Shown: positions 55,677 to 64,000 of the stretch, piece by piece | Layout: each line of letters opens with the position of its first letter | How positions within the stretch are numbered: the first letter of the stretch is position 1 | Assembly (NCBI GenBank): GCA_017305635.1 | Contig: JAFKKF010000006.1 | Location: 434,001 to 498,000, forward strand | Length of the DNA stretch: 64,000 bases | DNA from: Hyphomicrobiales bacterium | GTDB taxonomy: Bacteria; Pseudomonadota; Alphaproteobacteria; Rhizobiales; Kaistiaceae | Direction: 5' to 3' | The notes under the pieces: generated by a model | Told to the model about the DNA's origin: nothing | Databases searched by the model: none | What the model saw: the letters and a program-made list of their open reading frames with translations, nothing else | Translations under genes and position numbers: made by a program

Positions 55677-56096
55677 ATGTTCTACATCACGCCGCTGATG
55701 GTGATCCCGCTGGTCATCTTCAACATCGTCGCCTTCATCTGGGGGCACGACGTGTGGTCGACCGAACTGCTCGGCCTGACCATGCTGTCGGGCCAGCGCT
55801 GGGCCTTCTCGCTCGAGGACCTGATGGTCCTCGTCGGCGTCGTCTGCCTGTTCTTCGAGATCCTCAAGTCGACCGGCTCGACCACCCGGATCATCACCAA
55901 CCACATCTTCTCGACCATCATCTTCATCGTCTACCTGATCGAGTTCCTGGTGGTCGGCTACGCCGCGCATTCGGTGTTCTTCCTCCTGATGATCCTCGCC
56001 CTCTTCGACGTGGTGGCCGGCTTCACCATCACCATCAAGACCGCCTCGCGCGACGTGACCTACAGCCGGGGCGAAGGCACGCCGCCGGCCATCTGA
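55677..56096 (+). CDS. Four-helix integral membrane protein of unknown function
   Basis: A 139-residue protein with four membrane segments: about 7-24 (LMVIPLVIFNIVAFIWG), 47-63 (LMVLVGVVCLFFEILK), 76-95 and 98-118. A short loop WSTELLGLTMLSGQRWAFSL joins the first two, and the charged C-terminus KTASRDVTYSRGEG should be cytoplasmic. I do not recognise a named family, though similar proteins are common in this group. It is preceded by the rpmF terminator, so it has its own promoter. The next gene begins 79 bases later on the same strand. Confidence 0.75.
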   Translation: MFYITPLMVIPLVIFNIVAFIWGHDVWSTELLGLTMLSGQRWAFSLEDLMVLVGVVCLFFEILKSTGSTTRIITNHIFSTIIFIVYLIEFLVVGYAAHSVFFLLMILALFDVVAGFTITIKTASRDVTYSRGEGTPPAI

Positions 56097-56175
56097 GCGT
56101 TTGCGCGACCATGCCGCCGCCGGCCTCCTGCCGGGCTCGGCGGTTCCTCAAGAGCTTCCGGCAACAGGTGCGGCC

Positions 56176-57885
56176 ATGATCGCCCCGCCTTCCGATTCGT
56201 CCGCCGGCGCGGTGCCGGGCGATGCCGTCCGCGAGATCCTGACCGCGGTCGGCGAGGTGGTCTATGACTGGTCGATCGCCGACGACAGTATCCGCTGGGG
56301 CGCCAACGTCCTCGACGTGCTCCGGGTCTCCGAGATCGGGCGGATCGCGACGGGGCGCGCCTTTTCCGGCCTGCTCGACGCGGAGAACCTGACCAGCCGC
56401 CACGATGCGGTGATGAACGGCACCGAGGTAGATGCCGGCGAGGGCGTGCCCTACCAGGTGCAATATTCCCTGCTCGCCGGCGGCGACAGCCGGGTGCGGC
56501 TCTGGATCGAGGACATGGGCCGCTGGTACGCGGGGCCCGACGGACGGCCGTTGCGCGCGCACGGCGTGCTCCGCGTCATCAACGACCGCCACGAGCGCGA
56601 GCAGCGCCTCGCCTTCCTGTCGCGCTTCGACGAACTGACCGGCTACTTCAACCGCTCGCATCTGATCGCGACGCTCGGCGATGCGCTCGGCCTTGCCGCC
56701 CGGACGCGCCGCCCGATCGCGTTCATGGTGGTGGCGATCGACAATTTCGGCGCGATAAACGGGGCCTACGGCTTCGAGGTCGCCGACCGGATCTTCGCCG
56801 CCGTCGCCCATCGCATCAAGGCGGAGCTCCGCGAGGGCGACGCGATCGGGCGCTTCACCGGCAACAAGCTCGGCCTGATCCTCATGAACTGCGAGGAGCG
56901 CGACATGGTCGCGGCGGCCGAGCGCTTCCACGCCGCGGTGCGCAACGAGGTGATCACCACCGAGGCGGGCTCGGTGGCGCTGACCGTCGGCATAGGCGGC
57001 GTCGCCCTGCCGCGCTACGGGCGTACGCCGGTCGAGGCCATGGCGCGGGCGCAGGAGGCGCTCCACCTGGCGCGCCAGCGGGGCAGCGGGCATTTCGTCG
57101 CCCATGCCCATTCGCCGGAGATACAGGCGGAGCGGGCGCACAATCTCGTCCTGTCGCGCGAGCTGGTCGCCGCCCTCAACGAGAAGCGGCTGCGGCTCGC
57201 CTTCCAGCCGGTCCTCGACACGGCGTCCCGCCGGCCGGTCTTCCACGAAGTCCTGGTCCGTCTGGAGGATGCCGAAGGCGGCATCGCGGCGGACAGCGAG
57301 TTCATCGCGGTCGCCGAACGGCTCGGGCTCGTACGGCTTATCGACTACCGCGTCCTCGACCTCGCGCTCGAAGCGCTCGCGGCGGCGCCGGCGCACCATC
57401 TCTCCGTCAACGTGTCGGCGGGAACCATCGGCGACAGCGAGTGGCTCGCGCGCCTCTCGGGCGCCATCTCGGGCAAGCCGGACCTGGCGTCGCGCCTGAT
57501 CGTCGAGATCACCGAGACGGCGATGATCGCGCATGTCGAGGAAGCCGCGCGGTTCGTCGCGCTGCTGCACGATCTCGGCTGCCGGATCGCCATCGACGAC
57601 TTCGGCGCCGGCTTCTCCTCGTTCCGCCATCTCCGCGACCTCGGCGTGGATATCGTCAAGATCGCCGGTGCCTTCGTCGAGAACCTGCCGCGCAGCCGCG
57701 ACGATCAGGTCTTCGTGCGTGCCCTCGTCGACATAGCCCGCAATCTTGGCATGACCACCGTCGCGGAATGGGTGGCCGACGAGGAGACGATCGCGATGCT
57801 GCGCGGGATCGGCGTCGACATGCTGCAGGGGCGGCTGGTCGGCGCGCCGCGGATGGACCTGGCGGGCGACGCGCCGGCGCCGTGA
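56176..57885 (+). CDS. EAL-domain protein with degenerate GGDEF
   Basis: A 569-residue soluble protein with an N-terminal PAS-like sensor (about 20-150: GEVVYDWSIADDSIRWG, FSGLLDAENL), a GGDEF-like domain and an EAL domain. The GGDEF signature is replaced by RFTGNKLGLIL (near 225), so it cannot make c-di-GMP; it may bind GTP as a regulator. The EAL domain keeps most catalytic residues: HEVLVRLED (EAL is EVL, near 356), VNVSAGTI, EITETAMI, IDDFGAGFSSF and LQGRLVG, so phosphodiesterase activity is plausible. The ATG after GCGGCC is chosen; the longer in-frame start lacks family support. It contrasts with the fully intact GGDEF-EAL protein at 29293. Confidence 0.85.
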   Translation: MIAPPSDSSAGAVPGDAVREILTAVGEVVYDWSIADDSIRWGANVLDVLRVSEIGRIATGRAFSGLLDAENLTSRHDAVMNGTEVDAGEGVPYQVQYSLLAGGDSRVRLWIEDMGRWYAGPDGRPLRAHGVLRVINDRHEREQRLAFLSRFDELTGYFNRSHLIATLGDALGLAARTRRPIAFMVVAIDNFGAINGAYGFEVADRIFAAVAHRIKAELREGDAIGRFTGNKLGLILMNCEERDMVAAAERFHAAVRNEVITTEAGSVALTVGIGGVALPRYGRTPVEAMARAQEALHLARQRGSGHFVAHAHSPEIQAERAHNLVLSRELVAALNEKRLRLAFQPVLDTASRRPVFHEVLVRLEDAEGGIAADSEFIAVAERLGLVRLIDYRVLDLALEALAAAPAHHLSVNVSAGTIGDSEWLARLSGAISGKPDLASRLIVEITETAMIAHVEEAARFVALLHDLGCRIAIDDFGAGFSSFRHLRDLGVDIVKIAGAFVENLPRSRDDQVFVRALVDIARNLGMTTVAEWVADEETIAMLRGIGVDMLQGRLVGAPRMDLAGDAPAP

Positions 57886-57905
57886 CGCGCGGCGGCCGCG
57901 CGCCG

Positions 57906-58490
57906 TCAGCCCTTCTCGGAAAGTCTGTCGAGGCGCTTCTGCACTTCCTCGAGCTGGCGCTTCAGCGCGTCGAGGTCGCCCTCGCCCTTGGCCGGCGTCT
58001 CGGCGCCGCCGGTGCGCGGCGTCGCCTCCTGGCGGCCGGCAGCGCCGAAGGGCAGGAACATGCGCATGGCCTGCTCGAACATCTCGGTGTTGCGGCGGAC
58101 CTGCTCGCTGATCCCTTCCATGCCCGAGGGCGTGAAGGCGCTGGCAATGTCGTTGCGGAACTTCTCCTGCTCGCGGACGAGCGAATCCAGCGAGAAGTCG
58201 AGATAGGTCGGGATCAGGTTCTGGATGGAATCGCCGTAGAAGCGGATGAGCTGGCGGAGGAACGTGATCGGCAGCAGGTTCTGCCCCTTGTTCTCCTGCT
58301 CGAAGATGATCTGGGTCAGGACCGAGCGGGTTATGTCCTCGCCGCTCTTGGCGTCGTAGACGACGAAGTCCTCGCCGCTCTTCACCATCTCGGCCAGGTC
58401 TTCGAGGGTCACGTAGGTCGAGGTGCCGGTGTTGTAGAGGCGCCGGTTGGCGTATTTCTTGATGGTCGTCGGCTCTTTGTCCTTTGCCAT
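57906..58490 (-). CDS. phaR: Polyhydroxyalkanoate synthesis repressor PhaR
   Basis: A 194-residue DNA- and PHA-binding regulator. The conserved N-terminal part IKKYANRRLYNTGTSTYVTLEDL is the PhaR DNA/PHB-binding domain, followed by FVVYDAKSGEDITRSVLTQII. The C-terminal 35 residues are a charged helix (LDALKRQLEEVQKRLDRLSE), a probable coiled coil. In known systems it represses phasin and PHB genes until granules titrate it. It is divergent from phaA, the usual rhizobial order. The ATG opening MAKDKEPTT is chosen. Confidence 0.93.
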   Translation of the reverse strand: MAKDKEPTTIKKYANRRLYNTGTSTYVTLEDLAEMVKSGEDFVVYDAKSGEDITRSVLTQIIFEQENKGQNLLPITFLRQLIRFYGDSIQNLIPTYLDFSLDSLVREQEKFRNDIASAFTPSGMEGISEQVRRNTEMFEQAMRMFLPFGAAGRQEATPRTGGAETPAKGEGDLDALKRQLEEVQKRLDRLSEKG

Positions 58491-58647
58491 CTGCCTTGCC
58501 TTCCCTGCTGAACGGCAGCGACCGGCCCCCCATGACCCGGCATCCACCTAAGCCCCTAGACGATAGGAGCATTTCCGTGGCTGCGCCAAGGATTTTGTGC
58601 AGCGCCCAAGAAACGCGCACCGCAACGCAAAGCCGCGCAGGCCGCGA

Positions 58648-58676
58648 TTGACACGCGGTGCGCGGCTGTCTGTACT
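58648..58676 (+). promoter_or_regulatory. Candidate phaA promoter
   Basis: TTGACA is followed after 17 bases by TGTACT, in the 231-base gap between phaR and phaA, 46 bases before the phaA ATG. The spacing is ideal and the -35 is perfect. Confidence 0.6.
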
Positions 58677-58721
58677 CTTCCCGGAAACCCGGCTGCGTCG
58701 GGAAGGCCTAAGGAGCGAACC

Positions 58722-59900
58722 ATGGGTGCCAACGATATCGTCATTGCCAGCGCCGCCCGCACGGCGGTCGGGGCCTTCAACGGCGCCTTCGCCAATACGC
58801 CGGCGCACCAGCTGGGCGCGACGGTGATCGCCGAGGTCGTCAAGCGGGCGGGCGTCGCGCCGGAGGAGGTCGACGAGGTGATCCTCGGCCAGGTGCTGAC
58901 CGCCGGCGAGGGCCAGAACCCGGCGCGCCAGGCCGCGATCCGCGCCGGCCTGCCCAAGGAGACGACGGCCTTCGCGCTCAACCAGCTCTGCGGCTCGGGG
59001 CTGCGCGCGGTCGCCCTCGGCCTCCAGCAGATCAAGTCGGGCGACGCCAAGGTCGTCGTCGCCGGCGGCCAGGAATCGATGTCCATGGCGCCGCACTGCG
59101 CGCATCTTCGCGGCGGCGTGAAGATGGGCGACTTCGCCATGGTCGACACCATGATCAAGGACGGCCTGTGGGACGCCTTCAACGGCTACCACATGGGCAC
59201 GACCGCGGAGAACGTCGCGCGCGAGTTCCAGATCACCCGCGAGACGCAGGACAAGTTCGCGGTCGCCTCGCAGAACAAGGCCGAGGCGGCGCAGAAGGCG
59301 GGCAAGTTCAAGGCCGAGATCGTTCCCTTCGTCGTCAAGGGCCGGAAGGGCGACACCGTCGTCGAGAACGACGAATACATCCGGGCCGGCGCCAACCTCG
59401 AGACCGTCGCCAAGCTGAAGCCGGCCTTTTCCAAGGACGGCACGGTGACGGCGGGAAATGCGTCGGGCATCAACGACGGCGCCGCCGGCGTGGTGCTGAT
59501 GACGGAGGCCGAGGCGGCGAAGCGCGGCATTGCGCCGCTCGGGCGCATCGTGTCCTGGGCGACCGCTGGCGTCGATCCGGCGGTGATGGGCACCGGGCCG
59601 ATCCCGTCGTCGCGGAAGGCGCTCGCCAAGGCCGGGTGGAAGGCCGAGGACCTCGACCTCATCGAGGCGAACGAGGCCTTCGCCGCGCAGGCCTGCGCGG
59701 TCAACAAGGAAATGGGCTGGGATCTCGGCAAGGTCAACGTGAACGGCGGCGCCATCGCCATCGGTCATCCGATCGGGGCCTCGGGCGCGCGCGTCCTCGT
59801 CACGCTTCTCTACGAGATGCAGAAGCGCGGCGCGAAGAAGGGCCTCGCGACGCTCTGCATCGGCGGCGGCATGGGGGTCGCGCTCTGCGTCGAGCGCTGA
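58722..59900 (+). CDS. phaA: Acetyl-CoA acetyltransferase (beta-ketothiolase)
   Basis: A 392-residue thiolase joining two acetyl-CoA into acetoacetyl-CoA, first step of polyhydroxybutyrate synthesis. The acyl-carrying Cys is in [11 protein letters not shown] (about 89), the catalytic His in [17 protein letters not shown] and the second Cys in [11 protein letters not shown]. The start follows AAGGAGCGAACC. It is the first gene of phaAB; the synthase phaC is not in the window. Degradative thiolases are close in sequence, but phaB next door settles the role. Confidence 0.95.
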   Translation: MGANDIVIASAARTAVGAFNGAFANTPAHQLGATVIAEVVKRAGVAPEEVDEVILGQVLTAGEGQNPARQAAIRAGLPKETTAFALNQLCGSGLRAVALGLQQIKSGDAKVVVAGGQESMSMAPHCAHLRGGVKMGDFAMVDTMIKDGLWDAFNGYHMGTTAENVAREFQITRETQDKFAVASQNKAEAAQKAGKFKAEIVPFVVKGRKGDTVVENDEYIRAGANLETVAKLKPAFSKDGTVTAGNASGINDGAAGVVLMTEAEAAKRGIAPLGRIVSWATAGVDPAVMGTGPIPSSRKALAKAGWKAEDLDLIEANEAFAAQACAVNKEMGWDLGKVNVNGGAIAIGHPIGASGARVLVTLLYEMQKRGAKKGLATLCIGGGMGVALCVER

Positions 59901-59964
59901 GGGAATCCGGATTTTTTCGGATCGCGCCACGTCAACGAGCGCGACCGTCAGGAGGGAACGAAGA

Positions 59965-60693
59965 ATGGCTGGAGTGGCGATCGTCACGGGGGGGACGCGC
60001 GGCATCGGCGCGGCCATCGCGAAGGGATTGAAGGCGGCGGGCTATTCCGTCGCCGCGACCTATCACGGCAATGACGAGGCGGCGGCGAAGTTCAAGGCCG
60101 AGACCGGCGTCGCCACCTACAAGTGGGACGTCGCCGATCCGGCCGCCTCGGCCGATGGCGTCAAGCGGGTCGAGGCCGATCTCGGGCCGACCGAGGTGCT
60201 GGTCAACAATGCCGGCATCACGCGCGACACCATGTTTCACAAGATGACCTTCGAGCAGTGGTCGGCGGTGCTGAGGACCAATCTCGATTCGATGTTCGCC
60301 ATGACCCGTCCGGTGATCGAGGGCATGCGCGACCGCAGCCGCGGGCGCATCGTCAACATCTCCTCGATCAACGGCCAGAAGGGCCAGATGGGCCAGGCCA
60401 ACTATTCCGCCGCCAAGGCCGGCGTCATCGGCTTCACCAAGGCGCTGGCGCAGGAGAATGCCAGGAAGGGCATCACCGTGAACTGCATCTGCCCCGGCTA
60501 CATCGATACCGAGATGGTCCAGGGCGTGCCGCCGAAGGTGCTCGAATCGATCATCGGGCAGATCCCGGTCGGCCGCCTCGGCAAGGCCGAGGAGATCGCC
60601 GGGCTGGTCGCCTATCTCGCTTCCGATGCCGCCGCCTTCATGACCGGCGCCGTGCTCACCGTCAATGGCGGGCAGTACCTCGCCAACGGCTAG
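59965..60693 (+). CDS. phaB: Acetoacetyl-CoA reductase
   Basis: A 242-residue short-chain dehydrogenase reducing acetoacetyl-CoA with NADPH to (R)-3-hydroxybutyryl-CoA. The cofactor motif is VTGGTRGIGAAIAKGLKAAG, the NNAGI and INGQKGQMGQANYSAAKAG segments carry the Ser/Tyr/Lys catalytic set, and QIPVGRLGKAEEIA is typical of PhaB. The start follows AGGAGGGAACGAAG. Its TAG abuts the TAG of the convergent gene (TAGCTA), with no space between. Confidence 0.94.
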   Translation: MAGVAIVTGGTRGIGAAIAKGLKAAGYSVAATYHGNDEAAAKFKAETGVATYKWDVADPAASADGVKRVEADLGPTEVLVNNAGITRDTMFHKMTFEQWSAVLRTNLDSMFAMTRPVIEGMRDRSRGRIVNISSINGQKGQMGQANYSAAKAGVIGFTKALAQENARKGITVNCICPGYIDTEMVQGVPPKVLESIIGQIPVGRLGKAEEIAGLVAYLASDAAAFMTGAVLTVNGGQYLANG

Positions 60694-62523
60694 CTATTCC
60701 GGCAGGCCGGCGAGGCGCAGCCCCTCGATGTAGCGGTCGAGGAGCTTCGGCTCCATGAAGCGGAGCGCGGAGCGGACGGCGGCAAGCGTGATGCCGCTGC
60801 GCCCGGCAACGAAGGAAGCGAGCGTCTCGCGCGCCTCGGCGATCCGCCCGGCGCTTGCCAGGAACACGGTTAGATCGCGCCAGGCCCAGGTCATGCCGCC
60901 CCTCTCGTGCATGGCGCGGCGGGTGCGTTCGATCGCTTCGGCGTAGCGGCCGAGCGAAAAATTCGCCAGGCCCATGCCGATGAAGGAATTGAAGCTGAAC
61001 GGGTCGAGCGGGCTCAGCCGACGCGCCCGTTCGAAGGCCTCGATGGCGCTTTCCGGCTCGCCGCGATAGACGCGGATGAAGCCGAGCCGCGTCCAGGCCC
61101 AGGCCTGGTTGGGATCGAGCGCAAGCGCCCGGTCGGTGAAGAACTGCGCCCGGTCGAGGTCGGCGAGGACGAGGGAACAGGCGGTCGCCAGCGCAGTCAG
61201 CGCCATCGGGTCGTCGCCGATGCTGTGCGTCGCTTCCTCGATCAGGCGCCTGCCTTCGGCGCGCGTCGCCTCCGTGTCGGATGCCCAGTTATAGACGATG
61301 TGCTGGCCGCGGGCCCAGGCGGCGAGCGCGGTGGCACGGGCGTAGCCGGGATCGAGCCGGCGCGCCTCGTCGAGAAGGCGGATGGCCTCGAGGTTGTCGT
61401 CGTAGCGATTGGCCCAGAGGTGCGGCAAGGCACGCAGCACCAGGTCGTAGGCGGCGAGGTTCTCCGGCCGCTTGCCGCGGGCGAGCGCGATCTCGGCGGC
61501 GCGGATCGAGGGCTGGATGGCGCCGGCGACGCGCTCGGCAATCTCGTCCTCGAAGTCGAAGAGGTTGTCGAGGACGCCGTCATAGCTGTCGGCCCAGAGA
61601 TGCGTGCCGCGCACCGCGTCGATCAGCTGGGCGGTGATGCGTACGCGATTGCCGGCCTTGCGCAGGCTCCCTTCCAGGATGTAGCGCGCGCCGAGCTCGC
61701 GCGAGATCTGGCGGACGTCCTTCGGCCGGTCCTTGTAGGCATAGGCGGAGTTCCGCGCGATGACGGTGAAGTCGCGCACGCGCGAGAGCGTCGCCGTCAT
61801 TTCCTCGACGATGCCGTCGGCGATCGAGCCGGCGACCGGGTCGCCGGACATGTTGTCGAAGGGAAGGACGGCGATGGAGGGATGGTCGCCCTCCACGCCC
61901 TCCGTCGGCCCGCGGGCCGCCTGTGGCGGGGCCGCCGGCGCGATCGGCTGGCCGAGCGGGCGGTGGCCCATGCCGATGGCGGTGGAATCCGCCGCCATCT
62001 CTTCGCCCGGCATCCGCCAGAGCCAGACCTCGAACTGCTCGTCCATGCCCTTCAATTCGACCCATTGCGTCCGGTCGAAGGCGGCGGCGAGGTCCTTGGC
62101 GAGCTGCCAGCGTACCGAATGGGTGATGGCGATGCCGCCCGGCTGCGCCACCTGCTGGAGGCGGACGACGAAGCCGACGGCGGCGCCGAAACGGTCGTTG
62201 CCCTCGACGAAGACGTCGGCGAGGCCGATGCCGACGCGGAACACCATCGGCCGGGCGCGGCCCTCGTTGCGCCGGCCCATGGCGACCTGGAAATCGATGC
62301 CCCAGCGGACGCCGTCCTCGACGCTCGCGAACTCGATCAGGCCGCCATCGCCCATCATCTTGAAAAGATTGCCGCTATGAACCTCGACGGAGGGCTCGAG
62401 CACCTGGGCGCGAACCTCCGCGAACTCGGCCAGCATGCCGCGCTCGTCCGCCTCCATCAGGCGCGTCGAGCCCGCCACGTCGAGCGAGGCGAGGACGGTG
62501 AGCCGGCGCGGCGAGACGCGCAT
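60694..62523 (-). CDS. Class III cyclase-like domain fused to TolB-like and TPR domains
   Basis: A 609-residue protein. The N-terminal 165 residues resemble a class III nucleotide cyclase: LASLDVAGSTRLMEADERG holds the first metal Asp, LFKMMGDGGLIEF the second, and VVRLQQVAQPGGI the last motif, where Arg is kept but the usual Asn is not obvious, so activity is uncertain. A TolB-like domain follows (SIAVLPFDNMSGDP, SRELGARYILEGSLRKAGNRVRI, LWADSYDGVL). From about 370 on come TPR helices (IEAFERARRLSPLDPFSFNSF). This layout is widespread in Hyphomicrobiales with no known ligand. It stands alone, convergent with phaB. Confidence 0.88.
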   Translation of the reverse strand: MRVSPRRLTVLASLDVAGSTRLMEADERGMLAEFAEVRAQVLEPSVEVHSGNLFKMMGDGGLIEFASVEDGVRWGIDFQVAMGRRNEGRARPMVFRVGIGLADVFVEGNDRFGAAVGFVVRLQQVAQPGGIAITHSVRWQLAKDLAAAFDRTQWVELKGMDEQFEVWLWRMPGEEMAADSTAIGMGHRPLGQPIAPAAPPQAARGPTEGVEGDHPSIAVLPFDNMSGDPVAGSIADGIVEEMTATLSRVRDFTVIARNSAYAYKDRPKDVRQISRELGARYILEGSLRKAGNRVRITAQLIDAVRGTHLWADSYDGVLDNLFDFEDEIAERVAGAIQPSIRAAEIALARGKRPENLAAYDLVLRALPHLWANRYDDNLEAIRLLDEARRLDPGYARATALAAWARGQHIVYNWASDTEATRAEGRRLIEEATHSIGDDPMALTALATACSLVLADLDRAQFFTDRALALDPNQAWAWTRLGFIRVYRGEPESAIEAFERARRLSPLDPFSFNSFIGMGLANFSLGRYAEAIERTRRAMHERGGMTWAWRDLTVFLASAGRIAEARETLASFVAGRSGITLAAVRSALRFMEPKLLDRYIEGLRLAGLPE

Positions 62524-62724
62524 CTTGGGTGGGTTCCCCCGGGTGATCTGGCGGCGATTTGGCGCGGGAGTTTCTTAGGAAAGCGCGCCCCCCGCAAGAC
62601 GGTCCGGCCGACAAAATCCCTTCGGCATGAAAGACATGCCGCAATGAGGCTTCCTTTTGGGGGCATCCTCGCCTATATGGGCGCCGCCGGACAGGCCCGG
62701 CCCCCGGCCTTAAGGCAAACCCCC

Positions 62725-64000
<1,276 letters not shown>

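Overview
The window is high-GC DNA (roughly two thirds G+C by eye) with tightly packed genes, many ATGA/GTGA/TGATG overlaps, and a gene set typical of the Alphaproteobacteria. It holds choline and sarcosine catabolism, ChoXWV-type and PotABCD-type transporters, PhaR facing phaAB, several class III nucleotide cyclases and GGDEF/EAL proteins. A Hyphomicrobiales (Rhizobiales) chromosome is the best guess; this rests on gene content only.

Layout. (1) 1-9085, minus strand: an envelope operon encoding a LysM/FecR/Ig-like exported protein, a giant exported protein with 19 PKD-like repeats, and a membrane sensor cut by the left edge. (2) 9210-27071: an almost complete choline-to-glycine route. It has betA, a single reading frame fusing a BetI-like repressor to BetB, a choline ABC transporter (choXWV), a dimethylglycine/sarcosine dehydrogenase, a Rieske glycine betaine monooxygenase (gbcA) and heterotetrameric sarcosine oxidase soxBDAG. 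Four same-orientation copies of a hairpin-rich miniature repeat lie here, two of them bracketing a DUF559 nuclease gene; a related element lies in frame inside soxA. (3) 27143-38580: a methyltransferase, a hydrolase, and a signalling block with a GGDEF-EAL protein, a FeeM-like acyltransferase, two small cNMP-binding proteins without a DNA-binding domain, a CHASE2 adenylate cyclase, a perfect CRP-type palindrome, a TPR/beta-barrel protein and a second FecR protein. (4) 38590-44235, minus strand: a polyamine ABC transporter with an aminoaldehyde dehydrogenase. (5) 44350-51974: a LacI regulator divergent from a sugar ABC transporter, a sugar isomerase/epimerase-like enzyme and a Gfo/Idh/MocA dehydrogenase, with two LacI-type operators between. 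(6) 51975-62523: a gene-free stretch with a strong terminator, then housekeeping and storage genes (TerB-like, glutamine amidotransferase, polyprenyl synthase, mtgA, rpmF, a GGDEF-degenerate EAL protein, phaR/phaA/phaB, a cyclase-TPR protein). (7) typA/bipA runs off the right edge.

How the parts work together. ChoXWV would import choline. BetA and BetB would oxidise it to glycine betaine, and GbcA, the DMGDH-like enzyme and SoxBDAG would demethylate betaine to glycine, the flavoenzymes passing C1 units to tetrahydrofolate. No reductase partner for GbcA is in the window. The two most unusual things are the repeat/DUF559 unit in the betaine cluster, which looks like a nuclease-linked miniature element, and the CHASE2 cyclase/FecR/small cNMP-receptor block, which looks like an uncharacterised envelope-sensing cAMP circuit. 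No tRNA, rRNA, CRISPR array or insertion sequence with a recognisable transposase was seen.
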